A stretch of DNA of 64,000 bases, taken from Anaeramoeba flamelloides. Lineage: Eukaryota; Metamonada; Anaeramoebidae. Shown here piece after piece: positions 36,568-48,573 of this stretch. Every line of letters starts with the position of its first letter. The first letter of the stretch is position 1. Location: assembly GCA_027625915.1 (NCBI GenBank), contig JANTQA010000030.1:1922001-1986000 (forward strand), in the 5' to 3' direction. The notes under the pieces are model-generated. The model had not been told where the DNA came from. It did not search any database and was given only the letters and a program-made list of their open reading frames with translations. The translations under genes and the position numbers were made by a program.

Positions 36568-37987
36568 TTAGATAAAAATAAAATTTAAATCGGAGTTTTT
36601 TCACAACCCAAAAGTGGATTAACTCGAAAAAAAAACCTTCACGATAATCAGTATTATGTAGTTCTGTTTTTCAGATTCCTGATTTATGAAATTAAAAGAT
36701 AATTAAAAAAATCAATTTTATTTTGTTGATTTTTTCAAAAAGATTTGTCTCTATTTTCTTTTGAGGTGATCAATTTAATCAGAGCTTTTTCTCTAAGTAC
36801 AAAATAATAGGATAACAATTATTATTCCGTTTTCTCAAAAAATAGCAGACTAATGATTGAAGGAAATTCTCAAAAATCATCAATTATAAAATGTACGTAA
36901 TTACAAAAACCTGTTTAGGAAATGAAAAAATTTTAATTTAGCTTTTATCTTCTAAAGCTTTTTTTGTGAAAAGCTCAAGGAAAAATTTAATTCCATTAAT
37001 TATTGAACAAATAATAACTGGAGAAACCATTTAAATCTTTTGATGAACAATTCACTTTCAATTCTCACAAAGCGATGATTAAGGTACAAAAACTTTTACC
37101 AAAAAATAACAAGTGTAATTGAATTCCTGACTATACGAGCTTATGTTCTGTGAATACTAATTATATCCCAATTAAGAACAGTTTTGTTTTCTTCAAAAAT
37201 TATTGAGTCAAGAGAAACTGTTAAAATATAAAATTTCGATTTTTTTTTGTTCAAAATATCAAATGGGTAAAAATCATTTTTCACTTTCAAAAATGAAAAT
37301 AAATTTCAAATTTGAAAATCTAAAATTTCATGTATCGAGTTTTATCCAAATTATTGACAACTTTCATCTAATTGTCTTCGGATATATCAATATATTTGTT
37401 AACAATTTTAGTTAGATCCAATAACAATATCAAAAAAATCGATTTTAAATTAACCATTGTTTTTTTTGAATAATTATCAAGTTTTTTGATTGAATAAAAT
37501 TTCGCTTAAGGAAGTAAGTACATATTACAAATTTTGATTACCCAGTTTTTACAAAAATGAATTATTCAAATCTCATCTTAAACGAAATAATTAAATATTT
37601 TAATCAACAAAAGAGTGGGATATGTTCCAATATAATATATTTATGGACAAAATTTAAAAATTGAAACAAATGAAATGATTAAAACTTTATCAAGCAAAAA
37701 TAAATAAAAATCATTTTTATTTTGGGATCTTATCGATAAAATTTGGTACCATTTCATCTTTTGTTTCTGGTTTCAATTTTTATTCTAAATGAAAAAAGTT
37801 TTGTTTGATAAATTTTTGAAAATGAATTACTTCTTATTTATAAAGAATTTTATAAAATGAATTTATAATTTCAATTTTCTTTTAATTTATCTAATTCTTG
37901 TTTTGGTTAACAAAAGGGGGTATTTTTTGAATCTAAAATCAGAAATAAAGATTTATTGGAAGTAGTTTTTTGATTATTGGATTATTT

Positions 37988-38184
37988 GTCACCCGTAACA
38001 CTTTTAAAATATAAACCTTCAACGATAACAAAGACACAAAAAAATTTAAATTTAAAGTATAGAATTTGAATTCTAGTCAAATAATTTGTTTTTTGAAAAA
38101 AATTCCAAAAAATGTTTAATTTAAAATTATTTTATCCCTTAAATTTTGTCCAAGGTCACCCTAAAAGTGAAACTGGTTATAGTG
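37988..38184. mobile_element. Diverged copy of the ~200-bp TCAGTTTCAC fold-back element
   Basis: The left end reads CACCCGTAACACTTTTAAAA and the right end CCTAAAAGTGAAACTGGTTA, imperfect inverted repeats. The centre AATTTGAATTCTAGTCAAAT matches the centre of the copies at 1799 and 40230. The arms have diverged considerably, so this copy is older than the one at 1799. Confidence 0.65.
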
Positions 38185-39029
38185 ATATATATTTATAAGC
38201 TTTTATGATTAAATTAGGGCAAATTTATTTTAAAATATATATTTTAAAATCAATCTTCAAAAAAGTATTTAAATATACTAAATCATTAACTACCATTTAT
38301 ACATTCTTGGTAATAATAAAACTTGGTTCTTAGTATTGTATTATATAAATAAAAGATATTAAATTTTCTGATCTCGATTTTATCTGATATTTTATATAGG
38401 TGAAAATTGACATTTATTATTTTCTTTTTGATTGAAAAAAACAGTTTCATAACTTTTTTAATCTCAACAAAATTTCAAATAGAATGGAAAACATATAATT
38501 GAATTTTATTGTTTTAAAAAATCATTTGCACTGGTTCCATATTTCCAGTTTTTTATTGAAATTGGTCCAACATTGATTCACCAAAAAAAGTGATTTTTTT
38601 TTTTCATTCATTTTTTGAAAATATTTCATCAAACATATTTTGGAATAAATACCCCCGCCACTTATACAATCGGTATTAATATTAAACTAAATTTGGTATT
38701 GTCAATTAATGAATACTTTCACCAACAAGGACGATTTTTTATGAGATGTAAAAAAAAATACCCTATTTTATTGGAAATACCTTATATTTCAATAAGAAAT
38801 ATTCAATATTCTAAATTTTAAAATTATTGAAAATAATTGGATAGATTTAATATTTTTGTTTTCAATAAATAATTATGATTTTTTATGATTGTGAAATATT
38901 TTTGAACCTTCCTATAAGTAAAATTCAACAAATTATAAAAATAATATCATTTTTATACTTGTAAATCATCAAATTATGTTAATTTTCGCATTAATTATTT
39001 GATTTGATAGCCTATTTGAAAATTATGAC

Positions 39030-39600
39030 CCACCATAAATAATAAATTAGAAAAAAAAACTGTTTAGTATTGAAGAACATCTACTATATATATCTGATTT
39101 GTAATTCACTTTTAAGTCATTCTAAATATATAAAAGCCTGATATATTAAAAATTAAATTAAAATAAAAATCAAAAATTAAATAAAAGTTAATCACAAATT
39201 TTGTATGAGTATTTCGGATTTTTTATTATTGAACTATGACTGAAAAAAAGCAAACAACAAGATTTTTTACTGATAATTGATCTTCATCGTAAAATATATT
39301 ACATAGTCATAATTTTCTGAATGATAGTTTATGTTTTTAAGTGTATTTTGTTTTTTCCAATTGATCTTTCACAAAAAAAAAATGGGAAAAAAAAAAGAAA
39401 AAGAAAAACAAAAAAAAAAAAAGAAAAAGAAAAATTTGAAAAAGTAAAATAAAATTTGGCCAAATTAGATACAATAATGTTGATCTAACCCTTGAAATAA
39501 AAATTTAATAATAACGTGTGACATAACCCTCAGAACAGCTTCCATTAAAATTATAAAGCGAGTCATAATTTTTGAAAAATACTTTTTCAATTTTTCATGA
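39030..39600 (+). repeat. Dispersed direct repeat, copy 1 (copy 2 at 41635-42245)
   Basis: It shares with 41635-42245, in the same order and orientation: AAATAATAAATT, TTGTAATTC plus TCTTTTAAGTCATTC-like block, TCTAAATATATAAAAGCCTG, ATATATTAAAAATTAA, a central A/G-rich tract, and ATTATAAAGCGAGTCA followed by AATTTTTGAAAAAT. Identity is high in blocks. No terminal repeat or coding frame was recognised. The centre-to-centre distance is about 2.6 kb. Confidence 0.75.
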
Positions 39601-40229
39601 GAAAATTTATTTCTATTTTCAATTTTTTTTAGAATTTGAAATTATTTTTTTTAAGTAAAATATAAAAATTTTAAAATTAAAATCCAGTTTTTTTAATAAA
39701 AATTAATTTATTTCAATACCCCAATAAATGTATTAATCAAACAATTTCAACATTTTTGAGATTTTATTTTATAATCAAGGTATTACCAAAAAAAAAAAAA
39801 AAACAGACATTTTTTTAAATACTTTAAAAAAACTCTTGTTTTTTAGTGTGATATTCTAAAATTGATAATATGGAATTTAATGAAATATTTATACTGATCG
39901 GATTAATACAAATGATATTTATTTAAAAATATAATAATTAAATTTTTCCCAAAAAAAGAAAAACAAATTGCACTTTTTTGCAGAAAACAATGTACAACCA
40001 ATTTCGATAAAAAACTAGAAATATGGAAAGGTTATTAATAGTTTTTAAAACAATAACATTTAATAAGTAACCTTTTATATTTTTATTTTTGGAAAAATGA
40101 ACTGTATTTTAAAAAAAACCTTTTAGAATCTAAAAAAAGAATATAATTAACACTTTAATTATCACCCCTGAAAAATTATCAAAAAAATCGAGATCAGATT
40201 TTTTATTACTTTTTATTTATGTGAATATA

Positions 40230-40429
40230 CAGCCAGTTCCACTTTTAAGGCACAAAATTCGAACGGAATTTAAGGCAAAATAAAAATCTCAAATTAAGGC
40301 AAAAAATTCGGAATCTAGTAAAACAAATTGTAAAAAAAAGAAATTACAAATTTTGTGCCATAATTTGGGATTTTTTTGTTTTTTGACTTAATTTCCGTTG
40401 AAAATTTTCCTTATAAGAGGAATTTGCTG
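40230..40429. mobile_element. 200-bp TA-flanked copy of the TCAGTTTCAC fold-back element
   Basis: TA borders both ends (40228-40229, 40430-40431). The left end CAGCCAGTTCCACTTTTAAG and the right end AGGAATTTGCTG form imperfect inverted arms. The interior carries AAGGCACAAAATTCG, TCTAGTAAAACAAATTGTAA and the inverted TTTTGTGCCATAATTTG. This copy best defines the family's boundary and its TA target site. Confidence 0.75.
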
Positions 40430-41634
40430 TATTATACTAACTTAAAAAATTGAATTGATTTTATAAATCAATAAATGATCAATAATAATCTTCTAATTTA
40501 AATAATAAACCCCAATTCACAAATTTGGACACACCCAAAATCAAAACTATCAAAAAAAAAAAAAAAACTCAAATTATTATATGCCCCCACAACCCAAATA
40601 ACACTAAAAAAAGGGAAAACTGATCAAATACCTACCATTAAAAAAATTAAAAAAACAAAATGAAATAATAAAAATAAATAAAGTTTCAATTTAACTATTT
40701 CTTGAAAACATTTTTTTGCCAAAATGATTGAATTCAAAGTTGAAAAAAATGTATATTTTATATAGAATATCTTGTTTAAACTCATTTACTAAAACAAATT
40801 TCTAAATTATGGAAAGTTTATTTTCAATAAAGGGAAAAATTGGTCTTCAAATATTTTTTTTTATTTTCAAATGGTAAAATTTAAAAAAAAAGTTATTGAA
40901 ATAAGATAAACTCTCTGGAAAAGTATTCTAATTTAATATATTAGCTTATTCTTTGATTTCAAAATTTTCTCAACCCCAATTTTTCAAAATAAAATGAAAA
41001 ATTGCACACTAATTTCAAAAAATATTTTCGATATACAAAAGTTGAGACTATTTTTATTCTAAAAAAAATTATCACAGTGGTTAATTGAATTAAGTTATCA
41101 GGTTAGATTTCGAAAAATATTAATCAGAAAAAAATAGTACTTAATTTTATTAAGGACATATTTTTCCAAACGCAATGTAAAATCATATTAAAGTTACGAA
41201 GTATTCATGGCTTTTATAAGTAATCATTTTCGCCCAAATAATATAAAAAATAACATAAAAAAAAATTGGTGTGTCCAAAATAATGAAACGGGAAGAACAA
41301 AAAATGTATTGATAAATTTGTAAAAATTTCACCAAACAATTGTTGTTTGATCAAATGAAAAGATACAATCAGCCAATTGTATATGATTTTTCTATTTAAA
41401 AAACGCAACACTGTCCTTCTATCAACCATCTAAAAAAATTCCAGATCCAATGAAACAGATTAAGTAACTACAAAAAAACGAAATGGAAATAAAACAAAAA
41501 AGAAAAAAAAATAAAATTGTTTGTAAAATCAAAATTATTCCCATAATGAATGTAAAGATTAATATTATTATTCTTTCAACCTTTTAAAATGTATCCCAAT
41601 TTTTGGAATATAAACTCTTTTTCAAAAAGTGTGA

Positions 41635-41987
41635 CTCACCTGAAATAATAAATTGAAAAAAAAAAAAAATTATCCTTTAGTATTCAAGAACAATTAATAA
41701 CTAAATATGATTTGTAATTCTCTTTTAAGTCATTCTAAATATATAAAAGCCTGATATATTAAAAATTAAAAAAAATATAACCAAAAACAAAAAAAAAGAG
41801 TCACAATTTTTGAAATGAGCATTAAGGCTTTTTTATTGCTGAACTTATACTTAAAAAAAGTTGAACAACTAGATTTTTTATGAATAATTAAATCCATTTT
41901 CAAAGACATTACATGGTCTCAATTTTCATAGTGATTATTTGTCTTTTCGAAGATCTCTTTTTTTTTTCCAGATGATATTTTTATATG

Positions 41988-42041
<54 letters not shown>

Positions 42042-42245
42042 AAGAAAAAAAGAAAAAAGAAATCAAAAAAAAAGAAAAAGAAAAAGAAAAACAAAAGAAA
42101 AACAAAAATTTGAAAAAGGAAAAAATTTGCAAAATTAGAAAAAATGATTCTGATCTAAAAATTTGAAAATATTTTTTGTTAAGAATACTGGAATAAACGC
42201 CCAAAACTGCTCCCATTAACATTATAAAGCGAGTCAAAATTTTTG
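41635..42245 (+). repeat. Dispersed direct repeat, copy 2, with a 52-base A run
   Basis: Second copy of the repeat at 39030-39600; see there for shared blocks. It differs mainly in an expanded central purine tract, where 52 consecutive A residues occupy 41988-42039, followed by (GAAAAA)-type units. The two copies are separated by the fold-back element at 40230 and other AT-rich sequence. Confidence 0.75.
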
Positions 42246-43073
42246 AAAAATAGTTTAGTTTATATGTCTTACGTTACAATGTCAGTACTATTTTATTTTT
42301 TTTTTCTTTTGGGTATTTTGTTCAATAAAGCATTCCTTCAATTTTTAAATGAAGTGCTTTACGTTTTTCAAAAATATTTTTTTCCAAAATACCAACTTTG
42401 TGGTATGTAATTTTTTTTCTCGTAAAAAAAATTGTAAGCTGATCAGTTTTAAAACAAAAGTGATATAATTTGATGAGGAATGAATGGAATGGGACTTATT
42501 TTTGAAAATTAAAGAAATAAATTTCAAAATTATTTTTAAAATGTGATTTGAATCCGGTGATAATGTACTAAAATTAGCTATTGTTTTAGCAATAATTAAA
42601 AAAATTCAAGAAGTAAAGGGTATCTATTGATTCTTTTTAAATGAAAATGAAGAAATAATGAGTCTTGAAGTTGTAATACTTTATGTATTTCGGGTTGATT
42701 AGAGGACTTTTCTTTTTCTAAAAATGGATTATGAAATTTTAGGTTACATTTACAGTTCTTGAAAGATGAGAGCACCCACTTTTTTTTTTTTTTTATCATT
42801 GGGTGTGTGCAACCCACTCTGTACTAAAGCGAAATAAGAGTCTAAAAAAAAATAAAATGAGAAATGGTGAATAAAATTTATTTTTGTAGTGGGTGGTAAA
42901 CTTGATCAATGAAAACATTTTTTATCTTTACCTTCTTTCTGGTTCTATTAACTTGATCTTCCCAATCATTTAAACAAACAACTTAGCTCTACTAAATATT
43001 GCTATTTTTTGATTATGAATCAATTTTAATATTTGGGCAAAGAGTACATTATCCCCGGATTCTAAGTCATATA

Positions 43074-44573
43074 TCCTTTAGCACCCCAAATAACCTAAAA
43101 ACATTTCAAACAAAAATTTTAATTTGAAATGTTATCAAAGGATAATAAGGTATATAATTAATAAAAAATTATCTTAGAAAGAAAATTTTATAATTAAAAA
43201 TTGTATAGTTACTTAAAATAAAAAAATAACTTGAAAAAAATTTTTCAACATTGGGAATTTTTTTTTTGGTTATTGTGATTTTATTATTTTTTTCAAATTT
43301 TGTCAAAATAAATTTTTTTTTTTTTTTTGAAAAGTTTGTCTAGACATCAAAAACCTCTTATTTTTAACATTTAAAATACATCATACTTTACTGGAAATTT
43401 TTTGGGGCCCTTTGCACCCCAAAATTGCCTAAAATGCTTGATTAAATAATTTATTCATTATAAAAGTTATTATAATATCACATAGAAAATTTGTTTTATC
43501 TACTGATTACGATTCAATATCAATATCTATATTAGATTCTAAATAATTTAAAAATAAAAAAAAATATAAATTAATTTAGTAAAAAAAAATCAAATTTTTT
43601 TTCATTGCAAAATTTTGAAATTTTTTCAACAAGATTTTTTTTCAATTTTAACTGATTTGGACAATAGTTCAAGTCAGATAAATAATTGATTTTTTTTTTA
43701 TTTTTTACAATTTTTTAATTTTTGACTTTTTAAAATCTAGACATAAAATAAACAATTTTGTTGAATTAGAGACCATATGTCAGAACTTATTTAACAAGAT
43801 CTGGATTAATTTATTAAGGAAAAATCCAAATATCGCAAATATATTATTCAAATTTTTACCAATAACAAAATGTAATAAAAAAATTTGGTTTTAGATATTA
43901 TTTTATTATATTGGAATAATATTTAAGAGTTATATTTTTTATTTTATTTTATATTTAGGTATTTATATTTTCTCGATTAAAAAGTAATTTATATTTGTTT
44001 TATTCCAATTTAATAAATTGAAATTATTTTACAATTTTTTTTTTTTTTTTTGATTTTCAATTATTATCTATTGCTTAAATAAAAGTTTTAGAAAATTAAT
44101 CATATTAAAAATTTAATTTTGGCCTAAAGAAATAAATTTCATTTTTCTCTTAATTGGATATTTATTGAATTTTTTTCTAGAAAAAAAAAAATTAAATTTC
44201 AAAGTAATTTATTTTTTTATTTATTTTTTTTATCATAAAATTAGCAAAATTGTTTGGTGGTTATTATTAATAAATTAATGTGTTGAGTTTTGAATTATTA
44301 TTAATGTAATAAAATTTTTGATTTAAAAAAATAAATTAAAAATAAAAATCTTAAAAAAAAATGTAAAAATGAATAATTATTATTTTTTTTTTCAATTTCA
44401 AAAAAACAATAAATAACTTAACTACTTTATGTTTGAACTATTTTGACTTTTCATTATAATTCAAACCTGGATTAAAGATAAATAAGAAAATTACTATCTT
44501 AGTAGATCAATATCATTTTAAATATAATTTAAAAAACTTGATGAAATTTAGGCAAATCCGGGGTGCTAAGGGA
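43074..44573. mobile_element. 1500-bp TA-flanked element with TTAGCACCCC termini
   Basis: The left end TCCTTTAGCACCCCAAATAA and the reverse complement of the right end (TCCCTTAGCACCCCGGATTT) form inverted repeats of about 30 bp, continuing into CCTAAA blocks, and TA lies outside each (43072-43073, 44574-44575). An internal, direct copy of the terminal sequence (CCCTTTGCACCCCAAAATTG) occurs at about 43409, suggesting nested or partly duplicated ends. The interior is extremely AT-rich with no coding frame, so the element appears non-autonomous or fully decayed. Confidence 0.7.
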
Positions 44574-44699
44574 TATAGATATATATATATATATATGATT
44601 ATTATTTTTTATTTTTTTATAAATAAACACTTGTCTTTAAGTAGCAATTACGAACAGTATAGATTTAAGGCAAATTATTAAATTCAAAATAGTTAGTAA

Positions 44700-45112
44700 A
44701 ACTTGGACACGATATACTGGCTAAACTCAAAAAAAAACTATAAAAATAAATATATTTTTAGAATATCTGTAAACACTTGGTAAGTACACTAATAAAGTTG
44801 AACAAAAAATAATATTGAAAAATTCACCAATAAATATCTTTTCTTGTAAAACGAAAGATTTAAATCTTTCATTAAAAAATCGTATTCACATTTGCTTATG
44901 ATAAGGAACGAATCTGTAATGTAGATTCAGAATTCATTTCAAGTGAAATTAATTGGGTTTATCAAGAATTTAAATATTTTTTTTTGACTTGACATTAGGA
45001 ATGTTCTATGGTTTTTATCTTTTTTTTGGTATTCAAAACGGCAGGTAAACTACATAAAAACACTCTTATAAATATATTTATTTTATTAGTTTTTTTAGTT
45101 TAGTCGCAAGCT
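44700..45112. repeat. Imperfect inverted repeat, ~45-bp arms
   Basis: GGCTAAACTCAAAAAAAAAC and AAAAATAAATATATTTTTAG on the left (about 44722-44764) are mirrored by the reverse complement of ATAAATATATTTATTTTATT … AGTTTAGTCG on the right (about 45068-45108). The arms are AT-rich, so some of the match could be chance; the shared CTAAACT core argues against it. Confidence 0.45.
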
Positions 45113-45823
45113 TGTAAATATTTCCTAATTACATTCTAAAATTAATTTTTTTTACAATGAATTATTACAACTCTCAATAACTGCCCTGTAATAATAGGTA
45201 TTTATATAAAAGAACAAAAAATAAAATCCAAAAAAACCTGGATTTTTTGAAAACAAAAAAACAATAAAAATAGTCTTAGTCTGTGAATAAAAGATCATAT
45301 TCACCGTAAAAAATCATTAATTTGTGACATTTGTATTGTCTACTTGGATTTCATTTGATACGAACCTTCCTAAATAAACACAAATAGGTTTTTAGTGTGC
45401 TATAAATTATGGGTTTCTAAGGCGTCCCCAGAATTAATAAAACGTAAAAAATTGCCTTTTGCAAAAAAGAAATTAAAAATTTTATGAAAATTCACAAGTG
45501 CAGAGAAAAACGAATAAAAATATAAAAACAAAGTATTGATCTGAGAAATTTTTATTGATAAATATTAAGAGCAAATTGAATTGTTTAGTGCTTGTTTTTC
45601 TTGAATAAACTTTTTAAGATACTCTGTTTGCTTGTGGTTTCAGGAAAAGTCTGTCATTTGATTTAAGAAATTTCCTTCATAAAAGCCAGAACATTTCACA
45701 AAATTAGTTTAAAAGAAAATTAGCAAAAAAGAACCTTTCATCATCCATTCCTTCCTATGATTTAAAATCTAAAATCATTGGGTGAGAAATTAACTGTTGT
45801 GGTTTCTTTTCTTACGATAGTTT

Positions 45824-46042
45824 TTAGTCATTTTTACTTTCTTTTGGATCGATGATTTGATCATTTTTGATTTGTTTTTTTTTGATAAGGTTTTGTTTTT
45901 CTGTTTCTTGGGTGTTATTTGTTGTCAATTGGGTATTGCTTTTTTGGTTGCAAGAAAGGTTTTCGTATTTGTCTTTAGCAGATTTAGAACCACAGCAGAA
46001 CGAAAAGAGAAGCAAAGCTCCTCCTATTAATACTCATGCCAT
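45824..46042 (-). CDS. Possible small membrane protein with in-frame TGA at codon 3
   Basis: From the ATG at 46040-46042 the frame reads M-A-(TGA)-VLIGGALLLFSFCCGSKS, then a polar tail rich in Asn, Lys, Gln and Thr ending KESKND and a stop; 73 codon positions including the TGA and the terminal stop. The hydrophobic N-terminal stretch followed by CC and a charged tail looks like a small signal-anchored or acylated membrane protein. No ATG other than the one before the TGA opens this frame. An upstream exon spliced at ATTAATAG|GAGGAGC is possible, but I found no partner exon starting with ATG. I recognise no family. It may be a decayed gene, a spliced gene with an unseen exon, or chance. Confidence 0.3.
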
Positions 46043-46778
46043 TTTGTATAAGTTTTAGTTTTAATAAAAATAATAAATAAAGTTTAAAGTGAAAAAAAAT
46101 GAAAAGAAAAATCTTTCCAAATTATTCAAAGGGAAATAGAACAAGGTTTGAATTTGTAGTATTCCTTCTTTTTAACATTACCAGGCTCCCACAATTTTTT
46201 TAAAGTCTTATTTAATCCAACAATTTATTTATTTTAAATGATTTTTGGAGAATAAATTGGGAAAAATTTTCACCTGATTTTTTATTTTTCATTACTAATA
46301 GAGTTTTCAAAGAAGTTGGATACAATTTATGATCTCACTTTTTAAAGGGGAAAATGAAAATCGACTAATAATTTTTTCCCAATTAAAAAAACAAGCAAAG
46401 TAATATTTTACAAAATCTGGTAATAAGACAGAAACGAAGAGAACAATTTTTAATCTAACTCGTTTACAATTTATAAGTCTTGGCTTTTCCAATTGTTAAA
46501 AAAAACAGTTATATTTCTAATTCCCAATTATTTGTTAATATTGAGCTGAAAAAACAACAAAGTACAGAACAAAGAAGATTAGAAACAATGTTTTGAAAGT
46601 ACTTAAGAAGTTTCCTACTTGAACTATTGTAGAATTTTTGTTAACAACTATTTGAATATTAATGGAAATAAACAAGATCTGTATTCTCTAGTAACATTCT
46701 CTAAGAAAATCAATTAAATAGGAAATCAACATATGTTTTTCAATTCACGAATATTTTATTCAAGAAAATTGATTTTAA

Positions 46779-47337
46779 GGTTATAAATCTCTCAAAATTC
46801 AAAAGGTATTATCTTGTATTGTGTGCGGTAACTTGTTATTTTGACTTTTAGATGATCGATCTATGACTTAGTATGGATTTTAATAGTGGATTAAAAAGTC
46901 AAGAGTTTGACAATAAATTTCTTTTTTCTGAAATCTCAAATTTATGAGTATAAGATTAATTTACTGATTGAAAGGCAAGTTCTAAAAATGAAAATGGGAG
47001 TTTTTGGGGTTTCAATTGAAATTTTGATTTAGGTTTCCTTTTGTTTGGATTTTTTAAAAGAGCTTTTTCGATATTGATTTCTTTTTTGGTCATAAAGTAA
47101 AGGGGAATAACAATCGCAATTTACAACCCAAAAATCAATTGTTGTTAGAAAATACCAACTAACCAATCTAATCGATTCATAAATTTGGATTTGTGAAAAA
47201 TAAATTATCAGAAATTGCCTTCTTGTAACTGTAAGACAATTTCTACCAAACCGAACATGGATCAGCTAAAAACCAAAATAACAAATCACCGCACCCAATA
47301 CAAGATATTTTTTTTTCAAATATCAGGAATTTGAGGC
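46779..47337. mobile_element. 559-bp TTAA-flanked fold-back MITE, older copy
   Basis: TTAA flanks both ends (46775-46778, 47338-47341). The arms are diverged inverted repeats sharing TATCTTGTATTG, GTGCGGT, TTGTTATTTTG and TTTTAG-TGATC blocks. The length of 559 bp is almost the same as the 558 bp of the young copy at 9183-9740, and the arms match that copy at corresponding positions. No coding frame. Arm divergence implies an older insertion. Confidence 0.75.
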
Positions 47338-47830
47338 TTAAGGGTTGAGTCATTACTCTTAAAAATAATTTTTCAAATTAAAAAATAATTAATTGTAATT
47401 TTTATATGTACCAAATAAACATTAAAAACCAATCAACAAGTAATATATGATCGATTTCTTAAAATCAATAATGAAAAATGAAGACTGTTAAAGAAAAAAG
47501 GCACAAATGGTGAACCCAATGTTCTTTTTTCAATTGTTTTGAGGAATCATTTTGATAACAATTGTGTTTGTTCTAAAGTGTCCTACTTTAGCCTTTTTGC
47601 GATTTCTTTGATTTTTTTTTTTCTTTTTTTGATTTCTCAAATGAGTTATTTTTATCATAAAAATATTATAAAACCTTTAAACTGTCAAATTTAGAGTACT
47701 TTCAGATTATCTATAATTGGATTAAATCAGATAAACTTGATACTATAAAGAAAACAATTTGTTTAAAATTGAAGAAATTTAGCTCTTTAGAAAATTTAAA
47801 AAGGGAAAAAAATAAATTTTAAAATTGAAT
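47338..47830 (+). repeat. Dispersed ~490-bp direct repeat, copy 1 (copy 2 at 51177-51670)
   Basis: It begins TTAAGGGTTGAGTCATTAC, matching TTAAGGGTCGAGCCATTAC at 51177. Further shared blocks in order: AATTGTAATTTTTAT-type, TGATCGAT, AACAATTGTGTTTGTTCTA against AACAACTGTGTTAGTTTTG, GATTTCTCAAATGAGTTATT against CATTTCTCAACAGAGTTATT, and AAGAAAACAATTTG. No terminal repeats or coding frames identified. Confidence 0.65.
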
Positions 47831-48573
47831 TTTAGTATGAGAATAACTAGTGTGTAATTTGCACTTCTTCAATGATAGTGAGATAGAAATTAATTTTGTT
47901 TTGAAATTTCAATTTTTATAAATTGAAATCCCTGTAAACTTGTTTTTTTTTTATTTTTAAGGAAATCTATTGATTTAATTAGTTTTATTTAAGGAGGGTA
48001 TCAACTATTCTTTGATTTTTATTAATCAACTTATTTCTTATTTATTCTTTAAACAGTCAATTAAAAAAAATATTTAATATTTGAAAAAAATATTGAGCTA
48101 CTTTGACCTAAACAAAGTTAAATTATTGTTAATTTAAAATGTCATATATATTTCAAATTTAAAAGTTCGTTGTAAACTTTTTTATTTATATTTTTTTCTT
48201 TTTTCATTTGTCTTTCAAAAAATAAAATAATCAAACTATATTTTTATTTATTAATCTATACAAGCTCTTATCTCGAAAAATTTTAGTAAAATATAATATT
48301 ATTCAAAAAAAAAAAAAAATAAACAAATTTTTTTCTTATGAAAAATCTTTCACTATTTTTAAAATTGAGCTTAATTTATAGAATTTATTTGATTTGATTT
48401 TATTAATATTGGAATTAAAAAGAAGTAAAATTTATAATATTGGGCAGTTTAAGGAGATAATTCATATCTAAATTTAGATCAAGCTGGTCGAATTTTCAAA
48501 CAAAAAGGAAATATTAATCAGATCTTGAAAATTTTTTTCATTCATTCTCTTTTTAAACAAGTTTCTTTGTTAA

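Larger units (their letters stand above)
36568..45823. other. Long gene-poor stretch of repeats and transposon derivatives
   Basis: No protein-coding gene can be supported. Contents listed separately: two copies of the ~200-bp fold-back element, a pair of ~570-bp direct repeats, a 52-base A run, a 1500-bp element with TTAGCACCCC ends and a short inverted repeat near 44700-45112. Open frames at about 38615 and 41214 lack domain signatures; the first starts without ATG. Confidence 0.5.

Noticed and set aside
38615-38821. 68-codon frame with KKKYPILLEIPYI
   Set aside because: No ATG near the start, no recognisable family; it precedes a dispersed repeat and may be a remnant, but nothing supports a gene.
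41214-41429. Possible Tc1 relic suggested by a GGTGTGTCCAAAATAATG word
   Set aside because: A weak inverted partner (TTTGGACACACC near 40525) exists, but no transposase signature or flanking TA duplication could be seen.
41939-42237. Lys-rich (+) and Phe-rich (-) open frames over the 52-base A run
   Set aside because: They are translations of the homopolymer and adjacent purine tract inside a dispersed repeat.
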